Positions 36,330 to 46,377 of a stretch of 64,000 bases of DNA are shown here, piece by piece; position 1 is the stretch's first letter; every line of letters starts with the position of its first letter. This DNA comes from Hydrogenovibrio sp. JE_KL2 (GTDB lineage Bacteria > Pseudomonadota > Gammaproteobacteria > Thiomicrospirales > Thiomicrospiraceae): NCBI RefSeq assembly GCF_009296185.1, contig NZ_WBJR01000002.1, positions 310,001 to 374,000 on the forward strand, given 5' to 3'. The translations under genes were made by a program, and so were the position numbers. The notes below the pieces were generated by a model. That model had not been told where the DNA came from, searched no databases, and saw only the letters and a program-made list of their open reading frames with translations.

Positions 36330-37595
36330 ATGACTGAAAAATCAACGCAAAAAATCATCGATGAGCTTTTCCGACATTTTTATCGGGAGTTGCTTTCTGA
36401 ACCTCACTACGCCGTGTTTTTTGAAAGTCATGACGTGGATTTGATTCGTCAAAAACAAGGACAATCTTTCCTAGAATTACTTGAGTTGTCCGACGAAGAT
36501 ATTCATGAAAACGGATTGAAAATCGGCAAAGTGCATATCAATATAGGTCTTCCTTTTGAAGATTTATATGCCGGTTATCACAAACTTCAACAGCTTATTC
36601 CTATCTATTTCAATGAACATTGGTTGGTGGATCATCAGCTTTTCAGAAGACTGAGTTTGCAGAAAATGGCGGCGGCTGAGGGCTATTTTCAGAGTTATAT
36701 TCAGCAAATGGCACATGAAATAGCGATAACTCTCGAAAAACGCAACCTGTTGCTACGCCGCAGTTATGCTGAGCTCGCGAACCAACCACTCATATGTTTG
36801 AAAGAGATTCTTACTCATTTGCTGGATGGGAACTCGCCTTTACCCGAGATGGCTTATGGGGCTTGTCCGTTGACCGAGCAGTTGGCTAACCACACTTGCT
36901 TAGATGATGACGAAAGAACAGAGTTGGAAAAGCTACATTCCTTGCAGCATATCATGAGCCAAAACTTCCTGTTCTTTGTAAAAAGTAAGGAATATGCTTT
37001 GGCGGTTTTCCTGTTGTCCCGGTTTTATGGCATGGCACTGGATTTGTCGAACCGTATCGGTTTAGCGTTTCAAATGTCTTTTATTCAAGAGTTACAAAAA
37101 GATCCTTTGACCCATTTCTATCTTCGACATGATATGGAAGCCTTGATAGACAGCGCTCTGAGCCTGTCAATTGCCAATAAACGCAATGTTGCAATTGTTA
37201 TGCTGGATTTAGATGATTTTAAATTCATCAATGACAGTCATGGGCATTTAGCGGGCGACCATGTGTTGAAAGAAGTCAGTGAACTCTTCTCGCAAGTTGT
37301 GCGAGAATCAGACAAGATTTTCCGTTATGGAGGGGAAGAGTTCTTGATCTTGTTGGACGGTGCGGGGATTGACGTGGCATCCGGTATTGCCGAGAGATTG
37401 CGCAAACTGATAGAAAACCATCCCTTTGATTTGGGGATGCATCGAACAACGAAAATTACCGCGAGTATCGGTATCGCAGCTTACCATCCTGCAACAATGG
37501 AAAAAGTGCCTTCAGCAAGGCACTTTATAGATATTTGCGATCGAATGTTATTGAAAGCAAAACACAGCGGAAAGAACCGCATCGAGTATTGCTAA
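36330..37595 (+). CDS. Globin-coupled-type diguanylate cyclase
   Basis: This is a 421-residue soluble diguanylate cyclase. The N-terminal 150 residues resemble the sensor globin of globin-coupled proteins. GKVHINIGLPFEDLYAGY (66-83) has a histidine at 69 in the position expected for the haem-binding proximal His, followed by the family's IGL and GY features. A helical middle region leads to GGEEF at 334-338 with inhibitory site RESD at 325-328, so synthesis with product inhibition is expected. The layout resembles E. coli DosC, an oxygen-responsive enzyme. Haem binding here is inferred. It is divergent from the Na/Pi gene; CAGGAGG lies upstream. Confidence 0.82.
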   Translation: MTEKSTQKIIDELFRHFYRELLSEPHYAVFFESHDVDLIRQKQGQSFLELLELSDEDIHENGLKIGKVHINIGLPFEDLYAGYHKLQQLIPIYFNEHWLVDHQLFRRLSLQKMAAAEGYFQSYIQQMAHEIAITLEKRNLLLRRSYAELANQPLICLKEILTHLLDGNSPLPEMAYGACPLTEQLANHTCLDDDERTELEKLHSLQHIMSQNFLFFVKSKEYALAVFLLSRFYGMALDLSNRIGLAFQMSFIQELQKDPLTHFYLRHDMEALIDSALSLSIANKRNVAIVMLDLDDFKFINDSHGHLAGDHVLKEVSELFSQVVRESDKIFRYGGEEFLILLDGAGIDVASGIAERLRKLIENHPFDLGMHRTTKITASIGIAAYHPATMEKVPSARHFIDICDRMLLKAKHSGKNRIEYC

Positions 37596-37598
37596 GCT

Positions 37599-39017
37599 TT
37601 AGAACAAGTTAGCGTTAATGATACTGTGTACCCACACGCTGGCGAAATAACCTAAAAGAATTGCCGGCATCCACTTTAAATGCCCCATAAAGGTATATTT
37701 GCCTTTTGATTGTCCCATCAGAGCCACCCCGGCAGCAGAGCCGATAGAGAGCAAAGAGCCTCCCACACCAGCGGTCAGCGTTACCAATAGCCATTGACCA
37801 TCCGCCATACTCGGATTCATTGTCAGTACCGCGTACATGACGGGAATGTTATCGACAATCGCCGATAGGAAGCCGACTGCAATATTCGCTTCGGTAGCAC
37901 CCCATTGGTTGTACATTACATTAGAAGCCACGGTTAGATAACCGATGGTTCCTAAGCCGCCAACGGCAAGAATGACGCCGAAGAAAAACAACAGCGTATC
38001 CCACTCGGCACGAGCGATTTTGTTGAAGATATCAAAGCTGACAGGCTGAGAGATATGTTTGATGGAACCATCGCTGCCAGTGTTCATCTCATAAGACAAT
38101 TCACCGGTTTTCTTCAGATAGTAAGCAAAGAACTGTAAGTAAGCTAAACCGGTCATCATTCCCAGTACAGGCGGTAATTCCAGGAAGTTGTGTAATGACA
38201 CGGCAGTGGCGATGGTTGCGAAGAACAAGAAGATGATGCGCTTAGCGCCTCGTTTCATCTTAACCACCTCTTCTAATGCCTCAGGTTTTTCTTTCGGCAA
38301 GGCAAGCGACATGAAAATTGCCGGTACCACGAAGTTCACCAAAGCAGGAATAAACAAATCAAAGAATTCGTGGAATTGTAATAGCCCTTTTTGCCAAACC
38401 ATCAGGGTGGTGATATCACCAAACGGGCTGAATGCTCCGCCAGCATTGGCTGCGATAACCACGTTAATGAAACCAAGTGTGACGAATTTCGTTGAATTAA
38501 CGCCTACCGCCAAGATGACCGCACCCATCAATAATGCTGTGGTTAGGTTATCGGCAACGGGAGAGATGAAGAAGGCTAGGAAACCGGTAATCCAGAACAA
38601 TTGGCGATAAGAGAAGCCTTTAGACACCAACCAACCTCTTAATGCATCAAAAACATGGCGTTCTTCCATTGCGTTAATATAGGTCATGGCTGCCAGCAGG
38701 AATAAGAACAGCTCTGCATATTCGAGAATGTTATGGCGTACGGCTTCTTCCGCCGCATTGGGAAAGCCATGAGTATGCATCACATAGGCAATTAGCATCC
38801 AGATGAGGCCGGCAGCGAGAATCACGGGTTTTGATTTTCGCAGTTGGGTGAATTCTTCTGTCATTACCAGAATGTAGGCAACAACGAAAATTCCCAAAGA
38901 CAGATAACCTGCCCAGTGAGCCGTTAAATCCAAGTCGTTGGGTGTTTCGGCGGCAAGCACCATTCCCGGAACAAAAACCAGCATCAGTGCGAAAAATGCG
39001 GAGAACAGGGTCTTCAT
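37599..39017 (-). CDS. nhaD: NhaD-type sodium/proton antiporter
   Basis: This is a 472-residue antiporter of the NhaD/ion-transporter superfamily, a type common in marine and halophilic bacteria. A cleavable or leading signal-like helix (MKTLFSAFFALMLVFVPGMVLA) is followed by about eleven membrane segments. Typical motifs include ISPVADNLTTALLMGA and NAGGAFSPFGDITTLMVW, whose acidic residues lie in the ion path. It extrudes sodium (and lithium) in exchange for protons at alkaline pH. The gene is divergent from nhaA with a 74-base shared promoter region, so co-regulation is likely. Confidence 0.93.
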   Translation of the reverse strand: MKTLFSAFFALMLVFVPGMVLAAETPNDLDLTAHWAGYLSLGIFVVAYILVMTEEFTQLRKSKPVILAAGLIWMLIAYVMHTHGFPNAAEEAVRHNILEYAELFLFLLAAMTYINAMEERHVFDALRGWLVSKGFSYRQLFWITGFLAFFISPVADNLTTALLMGAVILAVGVNSTKFVTLGFINVVIAANAGGAFSPFGDITTLMVWQKGLLQFHEFFDLFIPALVNFVVPAIFMSLALPKEKPEALEEVVKMKRGAKRIIFLFFATIATAVSLHNFLELPPVLGMMTGLAYLQFFAYYLKKTGELSYEMNTGSDGSIKHISQPVSFDIFNKIARAEWDTLLFFFGVILAVGGLGTIGYLTVASNVMYNQWGATEANIAVGFLSAIVDNIPVMYAVLTMNPSMADGQWLLVTLTAGVGGSLLSIGSAAGVALMGQSKGKYTFMGHLKWMPAILLGYFASVWVHSIINANLF

Positions 39018-39091
39018 CTATATTCCTTTAAAAAGCTGTAATTATGTGTATTATAAGGAATTGATGTCATAAATGGGATTAATCAAAGTAG

Positions 39092-40465
39092 ATGCAGAGT
39101 TTAAAAGAATACAAGTTGTACGCCCCTTGGGAAAAGGTATTCAATCGTTTAGCAACACCGTTTGAGCGTTTTTTACATCAACAAACCACGACGGGTTTGG
39201 TGTTGATGTTTATGACCGTGGTTGCGCTGGTTTTGGCAAATTCGCCTTTAGCGGATGCTTATGCACATATTTTTCATACGCATATTGTCGTTGGTATCGG
39301 TGATTACAAGATAGATCATTCCTTGCATCATTGGATTAACGATGGCCTGATGGCACTATTCTTCTTTGTCATTGGCTTGGAAATCAAGCGAGAAATTCTG
39401 GTAGGCGAGCTTTCCGATGTCCGTAATGCCATACTGCCGATTGTTGCTGCATTGGGTGGTGTCATTATGCCTGCAGTCTTTTATTACAGCATCAACCAAG
39501 GGTTGCCTAGTGAAAATGGCTGGGGAATTCCGATGGCGACGGATATTGCCTTTGCCATCAGTGCTTTGGTGTTATTGGGCAGAAGAGTGCCGACGGCTTT
39601 GGTCACGTTTTTGGTCGCACTGGCGATTGTAGATGACTTGATGGCGGTGATTGTGATCGCACTGTTCTACACCGAGCAGATTCATATGATACCTTTGATG
39701 GCGGCACTAGGATTTTTCTTGGTATTGATTCTGTTTAACCGTTTCGGGATTCGTAAGCCTTTGCCCTATTTCATTATCGGTGGCTTCATGTGGATTGCCA
39801 TGTTGGAATCAGGCGTACATGCGACGATTGCAGGGATTCTGACGGCAATGGCTATCCCGGCTAAGCCTTCATTTGACCCTCAGGTTTTCGATACTCAAAT
39901 GAAGGATCTGACCGAAAAATTCAAGTCTTACAATGTGCAAGACAACTTCCAACTGCACGAGGAGCAGGAGCCGGTTTTGCATGAAATCACCCATACGGTT
40001 CATGGCGTGCAAGCGCCATTGAACCGCTTGGAGCACGACTTCCATTTGCCAGTGAGTTTAATTGTCATACCGCTGTTTGCGCTGGCGAATGCCGGGATTG
40101 CGATTAACTTTTCTGAAATCGAAAAAATGGTTTTCGAGCCGGTCACCCTTGGCGTTATTGTTGGTTTGGTTGCCGGTAAAGTCATCGGTATTGCCGGGAT
40201 TTCGGTATTGGCGATTAAACTGGGTATCGCCAGGTTGCCAACCGACTCGACCTATTCCCAGTTATTGGGGGTTTCCTTCTTAGGCGGGATAGGTTTCACC
40301 ATGTCGATCTTTATCGCTGGCTTGGCTTGGCCGGGCAATGAAGCTTTCTTGCTCCAAGCCAAAGTCGGAATTCTATTGGCTTCGTTATTTGCAGGATTGT
40401 TTGGCTTTATCTGGTTACGCTTCGTTGCAAAACCGACACATCTGAAAGATAGGGTGCTGGGCTAG
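39092..40465 (+). CDS. nhaA: NhaA sodium/proton antiporter
   Basis: This is a 457-residue electrogenic sodium/proton antiporter. The catalytic aspartate pair is Asp181-Asp182 in AIVDDLMAV, equivalent to Asp163/Asp164 of E. coli NhaA. The MATDIAFAISAL and HATIAGILTAMAIP motifs are present. It is about 70 residues longer than the E. coli protein because of a hydrophilic insertion at about 265-315, a feature of many non-enteric NhaA proteins. The start lacks a strong ribosome site. It faces nhaD across a short gap, giving the cell two unlike sodium exporters in one locus. Confidence 0.96.
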   Translation: MQSLKEYKLYAPWEKVFNRLATPFERFLHQQTTTGLVLMFMTVVALVLANSPLADAYAHIFHTHIVVGIGDYKIDHSLHHWINDGLMALFFFVIGLEIKREILVGELSDVRNAILPIVAALGGVIMPAVFYYSINQGLPSENGWGIPMATDIAFAISALVLLGRRVPTALVTFLVALAIVDDLMAVIVIALFYTEQIHMIPLMAALGFFLVLILFNRFGIRKPLPYFIIGGFMWIAMLESGVHATIAGILTAMAIPAKPSFDPQVFDTQMKDLTEKFKSYNVQDNFQLHEEQEPVLHEITHTVHGVQAPLNRLEHDFHLPVSLIVIPLFALANAGIAINFSEIEKMVFEPVTLGVIVGLVAGKVIGIAGISVLAIKLGIARLPTDSTYSQLLGVSFLGGIGFTMSIFIAGLAWPGNEAFLLQAKVGILLASLFAGLFGFIWLRFVAKPTHLKDRVLG

Positions 40466-40510
40466 GCATTGCCTGTTTAGCAAACCCAGTCATGGCTGAT
40501 GGGGAAAGGG

Positions 40511-40750
40511 TTAATCCAGGGTTAAATGCAAAAACATTTCTGGATGGGTCATTTCCTCATTGGCTTCAGAGTTGAAATGGATTTCATAATGGGTGTAATC
40601 CGTATCTTTTTGGGAAATCAGCTCTTCGCCGACCTTTTTTAAATAATCCGGGTCTTTATGTTTGGTTTTAAACATTAGGTTATGTTTACCATAGACTTTT
40701 AAAACAAAGTGTTCTGTTCCGATGAGTTCGGAGTTGTCTGTGTCGCTCAT
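40511..40750 (-). CDS. Small hypothetical protein next to YjbQ
   Basis: This is a 79-residue soluble acidic protein with no family that I recognise. It alternates charged and beta-type segments (FVLKVYGKHNLMFKTKH; THYEIHFNSEANEE) and ends LHLTLD, suggesting a small alpha/beta fold. It has no signal peptide or membrane helix. The ATG lies two bases after the stop of the YjbQ-type gene and a GGGAGAA ribosome site lies within that gene's end, so it is translationally linked to it. A role related to YjbQ is only guilt by association. Confidence 0.65.
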   Translation of the reverse strand: MSDTDNSELIGTEHFVLKVYGKHNLMFKTKHKDPDYLKKVGEELISQKDTDYTHYEIHFNSEANEEMTHPEMFLHLTLD

Positions 40751-40752
40751 TT

Positions 40753-41184
40753 TTATTCTCCCTGTACCGTGACAACCAAATGACGCTCAAATCTTCCTGT
40801 GCGGTGTTCATAAAGAAAAAGTCCTTGCCAGGTTCCTAGATTGAGCCTGTTACTCGAAACGGGGATGGTTTGGCTGGACTGGGTAATCATACTGCGGATA
40901 TGACCGCTCATATCATCATCACCTTCATAATTATGCCGATACGCAGGGTCCCCGTCCAATATCATTTTTTGCATCCAATATTCAATGTCTTCTCTGACAG
41001 TCGGGTCGGCATTTTCGGTGATAATCAGTGATGCGGAAGTATGTTGGCAGAAAACATGGCATAAGCCGGTTTGAATCCCAGATTCCTTAACGCACTGCTC
41101 AATTTTATCCGTTATCGAATAAGTGCCGCGTTTGGGGGTGGTCACCTTCAATAAGGTTTGAAATGTTTTCATATCGTTTCTCAT
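40753..41184 (-). CDS. YjbQ/UPF0047 family protein
   Basis: This is a 143-residue protein of the YjbQ (UPF0047) family, whose members are labelled secondary thiamine-phosphate synthase because of a weak activity that can complement thiE mutants; the true role is uncertain. Seen directly are the conserved core FCQHTSASLIITENADP, the metal-site histidines in YRHNYEGDDDMSGHIRSM, and the C-terminal LGTWQGLFLYEHR. The start at 41184 follows GGGAG with 4-base spacing; the frame extends to 41235, but that part is not family-like. A small protein gene follows at once. Confidence 0.85.
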   Translation of the reverse strand: MRNDMKTFQTLLKVTTPKRGTYSITDKIEQCVKESGIQTGLCHVFCQHTSASLIITENADPTVREDIEYWMQKMILDGDPAYRHNYEGDDDMSGHIRSMITQSSQTIPVSSNRLNLGTWQGLFLYEHRTGRFERHLVVTVQGE

Positions 41185-41371
41185 TTTGCTCCCAAGAGGG
41201 AAATGACATCCTAAATAACCCAAACGGTTCCACATGGAACGTTTAGGTTACGTAAAAACTCTAATTTATTTGAAATATCGCCGTTTTAAAAGGCTTTTTT
41301 CATAAAAGGTTAAAAATTCTCTTATCCGCTTTTTGCTATTGTTTGCCAAAAATCTGGATAAGGAAAATAGG

Positions 41372-44086
41372 ATGTTGAAATTAAAGAATAAGATTATTCT
41401 GAACTTAATGCTTGTAGGAATTTTACCACTTATGGTGGTGGTTTCCATTTCTTGGTTTTTGACCAAAGAGGAAATCTCTAAAACCACCTACAGTCATTTG
41501 GAAGCGGTCAGAGATCTGAAAGAACATGCCTTAGCCGACTATTTCCAACAAGTGAAAGCGCAACTGCTCAATTTGTCTTCAACCAGCCGTGTGCAACGTA
41601 TGGCGGGGTATATTGCGCCCAATTTTGCTTATATGGTGGATTTCCTTGCGGTGAAAAAAGATGAGCAGAAGGCCGCCGTTAAGCATTTCTGGGAAACGGA
41701 TTTTGCCAAGGAGTATCGCAAACACAACCCAAACAATGATATTGATTTGGATAAATTGTTTTCCGAAATGGATTCCTCCGCCATCAGCGCCCAATATTTA
41801 TATTTGGCATCCAACCCTTACCCTGTGGGTCAAAAAAACAAGATGCTGACCGCCAAGAAAGATGAATCGCCTTATTCGGACTTTCATTCGTTGAATCATG
41901 CTTACTTCAACCGTTACCTCAAAAATTTCGGTTTGTTTGATATTTTTGTTATCAGTAATGACGGGCGAGTGGGGTACAGCGTTTACAAAAATCTGGAGTT
42001 CGGAACGGACTTGAATAAAGGGCCTTGGAAAAACTCAGGTTTGGCACAGGCATATCGCATGGCCAAGAAGCTGAAAAAGGGCGAAGTCTATTTAGAGGAT
42101 TTTGCACTTTATACGCCTTTTTATGATGCGCCGAGCAGTTTTATCGCCACTCCGATTTTTGATGATGATGGACGCCAAGGCACGCTGGTCTTCCAGTTGC
42201 CATTGGACAAAATCACTCAGGTGATGAGCGTGCGCTCAGGCATGGGGAAAACCGGAGAATCCTATTTGGTCGGGCCGGATGGCTTATTGCGCTCGGATAC
42301 ACACCTTGATACTTCTCACTTCAATGTTGTGAATGCGTTCCGTGATCCGAGCAAATACACCATCAAAACCCCTCAGGTCGAGCAAGCGATTAAAGGTCAA
42401 AAAGGGGTAATGGAAACCACCAATTACCTACATGAATCGGTATTGTCTGCTTATGCACCCATCGACATTCTCGGTAAGCATTGGGAAATGATTGTCGATG
42501 TCAATACGAAAGAAGACTTTGCCTCTCTGACGCAATACATGAAGTTGATTATGATTGTTACCGGCATCATTTTAATCGCTTTGATTTTGGTTGGTGTTGC
42601 CTTGAGTCATAGTATTACCAAGCCGATTTTGAAAATTTCCGAGTTTATCCGCACGGTCGGTAAAACCGGCGATTTTTCACTGAAAGCAGAATTGAAGTCA
42701 AAAGATGAAATCGGTGAAATGGCAAAAGCCTTCAATGAAATGACGGGCGACTTATCGGCGATTTTCAAAGAAATCAACTTTGTGGTCGATCAGATTTCCA
42801 AAGGGCAATTCCAGCATAAGATTTCCGGGGAGTTTTCCGGTGATTTGGCGACACTGAAAACCGGTGTGAACACCTCTGTGGAAATGATTGAAAAAACCAT
42901 GAACGTCATTCGTACGGCGTTGGAAAATCTTGAGAAAGGAGATTTCGAGACCAAGATTCTGGTGGATGGCGATATTCAAGGCGGTTTCCAAAAGATTCTT
43001 TCCAATCTTGCATCCGCGATGTCGGGATTGAACTTGATTATCAATGAAATCAACCAAGTCATGCGTGAAGTCAAACACGGTAACTTTAACCACCGTTCCG
43101 AGTCGGAAGCCAAAGGGGAGTTGAAGTATCTACAAAACAATATCAATGTGTCGCTCGATGCGCTGCAAAGTGCCTTCTCCGAAATTAGACAGGTGGTAGA
43201 AGCCCAAGCGAAGGGCGACTTAACCCAGATGATCCAAGGCGATTATCCGGGAGATCTTGGGATTCTGGCGAAGGATTTGAATGATGCAACGCAAGCCAGT
43301 CAAATTGCTTTGCATCAAGTGAGTTTGAACGTTCAGTCGGTTTACGACAGCGCGCAAGAAATTGCGCGGGGAAGTGAAGATGTGTCGTATCGAACGCAGA
43401 ATCAGGCGGCAGCGCTGGAACAAACCGTGGCAACCATGGAGCAGATGAATTCCGCAGTAGCGCAAAATGCCGAGAACGCGCATAGTGCCGCGCAAAAAGC
43501 GGAGATGACGGCTAAAACGACCGAAGAGGGACGTGTTGTCATGCAGCAGCTTCAAAGTGCCATGATGGAGATTGCGGAATCCAGCCAACGTATTCCAGCC
43601 ATTATTGAGCTGATTGAAAGTATTGCGTTCCAAACCAACTTATTGGCACTGAATGCCGCAGTAGAGGCAGCAAGGGCAGGAGAACAGGGTCGAGGCTTTG
43701 CCGTGGTGGCGTCTGAAGTGAGAACCCTGGCGGGGAAATCGACCTCGGCGGCTCACGATATTAAAGTCTTGATTGAAGATTCGGTTTCCAAAGTTGATTC
43801 CGGTACAAAATTGACGCATTCTTCTATGGAGTTTTTAGACAAAATCCATATGAGCATTAAGGAAGTGAACAGTGTGGTGGCGGACATCAGCCATGCAACG
43901 GCAGAGCAAAGCATGGGCATCAAACAGGTGAATACCTCTATGATGTCAATCGATGCTGACAACCAGCAAAACGCGGCGCTGTCCGAACAAACCGCCAGTG
44001 CTGCGGATGGCTTGAAAGAAATGGCGGAGAAATTGGAACAGTCCATTTCGCAATTTCAGCTTTCCAACCGATTAGAAAACTTTTAG
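41372..44086 (+). CDS. Methyl-accepting chemotaxis protein with repeated HAMP units
   Basis: This is a 904-residue chemoreceptor. A first helix (about 8-30), a large periplasmic Cache-type domain with [16 protein letters not shown], and a second helix near 395-415 are followed by a HAMP domain. At least two or three further HAMP-like repeats occur ([40 protein letters not shown]). The signalling hairpin reads [20 protein letters not shown]. No methyltransferase-docking pentapeptide is visible at the C-terminus. AAGGAAAATAGG precedes the ATG. No chemotaxis genes adjoin it, so it is an orphan receptor. The ligand is unknown. Confidence 0.92.
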   Translation: MLKLKNKIILNLMLVGILPLMVVVSISWFLTKEEISKTTYSHLEAVRDLKEHALADYFQQVKAQLLNLSSTSRVQRMAGYIAPNFAYMVDFLAVKKDEQKAAVKHFWETDFAKEYRKHNPNNDIDLDKLFSEMDSSAISAQYLYLASNPYPVGQKNKMLTAKKDESPYSDFHSLNHAYFNRYLKNFGLFDIFVISNDGRVGYSVYKNLEFGTDLNKGPWKNSGLAQAYRMAKKLKKGEVYLEDFALYTPFYDAPSSFIATPIFDDDGRQGTLVFQLPLDKITQVMSVRSGMGKTGESYLVGPDGLLRSDTHLDTSHFNVVNAFRDPSKYTIKTPQVEQAIKGQKGVMETTNYLHESVLSAYAPIDILGKHWEMIVDVNTKEDFASLTQYMKLIMIVTGIILIALILVGVALSHSITKPILKISEFIRTVGKTGDFSLKAELKSKDEIGEMAKAFNEMTGDLSAIFKEINFVVDQISKGQFQHKISGEFSGDLATLKTGVNTSVEMIEKTMNVIRTALENLEKGDFETKILVDGDIQGGFQKILSNLASAMSGLNLIINEINQVMREVKHGNFNHRSESEAKGELKYLQNNINVSLDALQSAFSEIRQVVEAQAKGDLTQMIQGDYPGDLGILAKDLNDATQASQIALHQVSLNVQSVYDSAQEIARGSEDVSYRTQNQAAALEQTVATMEQMNSAVAQNAENAHSAAQKAEMTAKTTEEGRVVMQQLQSAMMEIAESSQRIPAIIELIESIAFQTNLLALNAAVEAARAGEQGRGFAVVASEVRTLAGKSTSAAHDIKVLIEDSVSKVDSGTKLTHSSMEFLDKIHMSIKEVNSVVADISHATAEQSMGIKQVNTSMMSIDADNQQNAALSEQTASAADGLKEMAEKLEQSISQFQLSNRLENF

Positions 44087-44106
44087 CCAGCGGTCTTAGC
44101 CAAGTT

Positions 44107-44133
44107 AAAAGGGGGAGATTTCCCCCTTTTTTA
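44107..44133 (+). terminator. Rho-independent terminator of the chemoreceptor gene
   Basis: AAAAGGGGGA at 44107-44116 pairs with TCCCCCTTTT at 44121-44130 around a 4-base loop and continues into TT. Confidence 0.9.
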
Positions 44134-44209
44134 TTTGTCCGTTTTTATCATTCCTAGAGTCGTTTTTGGGAAAGCTTATGTTGTTTACCCTGTGATGTTC
44201 TGTCAAAAA

Positions 44210-44238
44210 TTTTCAACAGGACAGGGATGCACTATAAT
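44210..44238 (+). promoter_or_regulatory. probable sigma-70 promoter of prlC
   Basis: TTTTCA (44210-44215) and a perfect TATAAT (44233-44238) are separated by 17 bases, 40 bases before the prlC start. Confidence 0.5.
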
Positions 44239-44278
44239 TTGAGCCAAGCAATACAGATTCTAATTAAAGGCGAGCAAG

Positions 44279-46366
44279 ATGCAACATTCTGGAGTTTTAA
44301 CCAATCCTCTGTTATCGATCGAAGGGTTACCTCAATTCAACGCGTTTCATGTGGAACACATCAAGCCGGCGGTAGACACGCTTCTAAAGGAGAACTTGGC
44401 AACCGTTGACGCGTTGGTGAATATGACCGAGACCCCAACCTGGCAGAATTTTGTCGAGCCTTTGGAGGCATTGAGTAATCGTCTGGAACGCGTTTGGGGG
44501 CCGGTGAGCCACTTGGATGCGGTGAAGAACAACGACGCCTGGCATGAAGCCTATAACGAATGTCTGGCACCCATCACCGACTACTATGCGCAAATGGGGC
44601 AAAACAAAGGATTATTTGATAAATTCGAGACACTTGCTCAATCTGAAGAGTACAAAGACTATTCCTTGGCGCAGAAAAAGGTAGTGGAAAACGCATTGCG
44701 TGATTTCCGGTTGTCCGGCATTGATTTACCGCCGGAAAAGCAACAGGAATACAAAACCATTTCGCAGAAGCTTTCTCAGTTGAGTAGCCAGTTCAGCAAT
44801 AATGTCTTGAAAAGTACCCAAGCTTGGTCAAAGCATATTAGCGATGAATCCGATTTGTCCGGTTTGCCTGAAACATCCATGGGGTTATTGAAGCAGTTGG
44901 CGCAACAACGCAGTGAGAAAGACGGTAAGGACTATTCCGGTTGGATGGTGACATTGGATTTTCCTTCCTATTTGGCGGTGATGACCTATGCCGATAATCG
45001 CTCTTTGAGAGAAGAGGTTTATCGTGCTTTTGCAACGCGTGCTTCAGAATTGGCGGATGATCCTCAATATGATAATTCCGCTTTGATCCGTGAGATTCTA
45101 GCGTTAAGACACCAAAAATCTCAGTTGCTTGGTTTTGAGCATTTTGGCGAATTGTCGCTGGCGACCAAAATGGCGGAGTTGAGTGAGCAGGTGACGGGCT
45201 TTATCCGTGATTTGGCAAAACAGTCCAAACAACAAGCAGAAGTTGAGCTGGCGAAGTTGAAGATTTTCGCAGAAGAGCTTGACCCCAACCTGGCAGATTT
45301 TCAGCCTTGGGATGTTAGCTATTATTCCGAGAAATATAAGAACGAAACCCTGTCTTTATCGCAAGAAGCACTCAGACCTTATTTCCCGGTGGAAACGGTA
45401 TTGAAAGGCTTGTTTGAAATCACCGAGACGTTATTCGGGGTAAAAGTCCAGCTGAAGGAAGGCGTAAAAACTTGGCACCCAGATGTTCGTTTCTATGAGG
45501 TGATGGAAGGCGATAAGCCGGTAGCAGCTTTCTATTTAGACTTGTATGCGCGTGAAAATAAACGTGGCGGCGCCTGGATGGATTCGGCAATTAGCCGTTG
45601 GAAAACCCCTTCAGGGGCGATTCAAACACCGGTCGCTTATTTGGTGTGTAATTTTACGCCGCCAGTCGGTGATAAACCTGCTTGTCTGACGCATGACGAA
45701 GTCACAACGCTCTTCCATGAATTCGGCCATGGTTTGCATCACATGTTGACGGAAATGAGCCACTTTGATATTTCCGGCATTAACGGTGTGCCATGGGATG
45801 CGGTTGAGTTGCCGTCTCAGTTTATGGAGAACTTCTGCTGGCATCGTGAAAGTTTAGATCTGATGACTTCCCATGTGGAAACGGGGGCGCATTTGCCGGA
45901 TGATTTATTGCATGCCTTGCAGAAAAGCCGAGGGTTCCAATCGGCGATGATGATGTTACGTCAGTTGGAATTCAGCCTGTTCGATTTCATCGCACACACC
46001 GATTATGATCCGAGTGAACCGAAGGAAATCCTACAACTGGCGCAGGAAATCCGTGATGAAATCGCCGTGATTCAACCGCCGGAATATAACCGTTTTGCTC
46101 AGAGTTTCAGTCATATTTTTGCAGGCGGCTATGCAGCGGGTTACTTCAGTTACAAGTGGGCAGAGGTGTTGTCCTCCGATGCATTTGGTCTGTTTGAGGA
46201 GCAAGGCATTCTTAATCCTAATACCGGTGCTAAGTTCAAGAACACGATTTTGGCAGCCGGCGGTTCAGTTCATCCAATGACGTTATTCAAGAACTTCCGC
46301 GGCCGTGAGCCGAGTGTTGAAGCTTTGCTAAGACATTCAGGAATAGATACGGATAACGCTGCTTAG
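44279..46366 (+). CDS. prlC: Oligopeptidase A (M3 zinc metallopeptidase)
   Basis: This 695-residue cytoplasmic zinc peptidase degrades short peptides, including cleaved signal peptides. The zinc site HEFGH is at 480-484 with a third ligand glutamate in DAVELPSQFMENF (about 510). The length and the N-terminal PAVDTLLKE region match PrlC/OpdA. AAAGG precedes the ATG with suitable spacing and a good promoter lies upstream. The gene holds two copies of the 19-base motif, at 44433 and 45283, translated as PTWQNF and PNLADF in different frames, without breaking the protein. It converges on the LpxR-like gene with an 11-base gap. Confidence 0.95.
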   Translation: MQHSGVLTNPLLSIEGLPQFNAFHVEHIKPAVDTLLKENLATVDALVNMTETPTWQNFVEPLEALSNRLERVWGPVSHLDAVKNNDAWHEAYNECLAPITDYYAQMGQNKGLFDKFETLAQSEEYKDYSLAQKKVVENALRDFRLSGIDLPPEKQQEYKTISQKLSQLSSQFSNNVLKSTQAWSKHISDESDLSGLPETSMGLLKQLAQQRSEKDGKDYSGWMVTLDFPSYLAVMTYADNRSLREEVYRAFATRASELADDPQYDNSALIREILALRHQKSQLLGFEHFGELSLATKMAELSEQVTGFIRDLAKQSKQQAEVELAKLKIFAEELDPNLADFQPWDVSYYSEKYKNETLSLSQEALRPYFPVETVLKGLFEITETLFGVKVQLKEGVKTWHPDVRFYEVMEGDKPVAAFYLDLYARENKRGGAWMDSAISRWKTPSGAIQTPVAYLVCNFTPPVGDKPACLTHDEVTTLFHEFGHGLHHMLTEMSHFDISGINGVPWDAVELPSQFMENFCWHRESLDLMTSHVETGAHLPDDLLHALQKSRGFQSAMMMLRQLEFSLFDFIAHTDYDPSEPKEILQLAQEIRDEIAVIQPPEYNRFAQSFSHIFAGGYAAGYFSYKWAEVLSSDAFGLFEEQGILNPNTGAKFKNTILAAGGSVHPMTLFKNFRGREPSVEALLRHSGIDTDNAA
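44433..44452 (+). repeat. 19-base dispersed motif, copy 5, inside prlC
   Basis: CCCCAACCTGGCAGAATTTT: forward orientation with one extra A before the T-run. It is read as P-T-W-Q-N-F in prlC. Confidence 0.75.
45283..45301 (+). repeat. 19-base dispersed motif, copy 6, inside prlC
   Basis: CCCCAACCTGGCAGATTTT: an exact copy in forward orientation, read as P-N-L-A-D-F, a different frame from copy 5. Confidence 0.85.
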
Positions 46367-46377
46367 GTGATGGGGAA

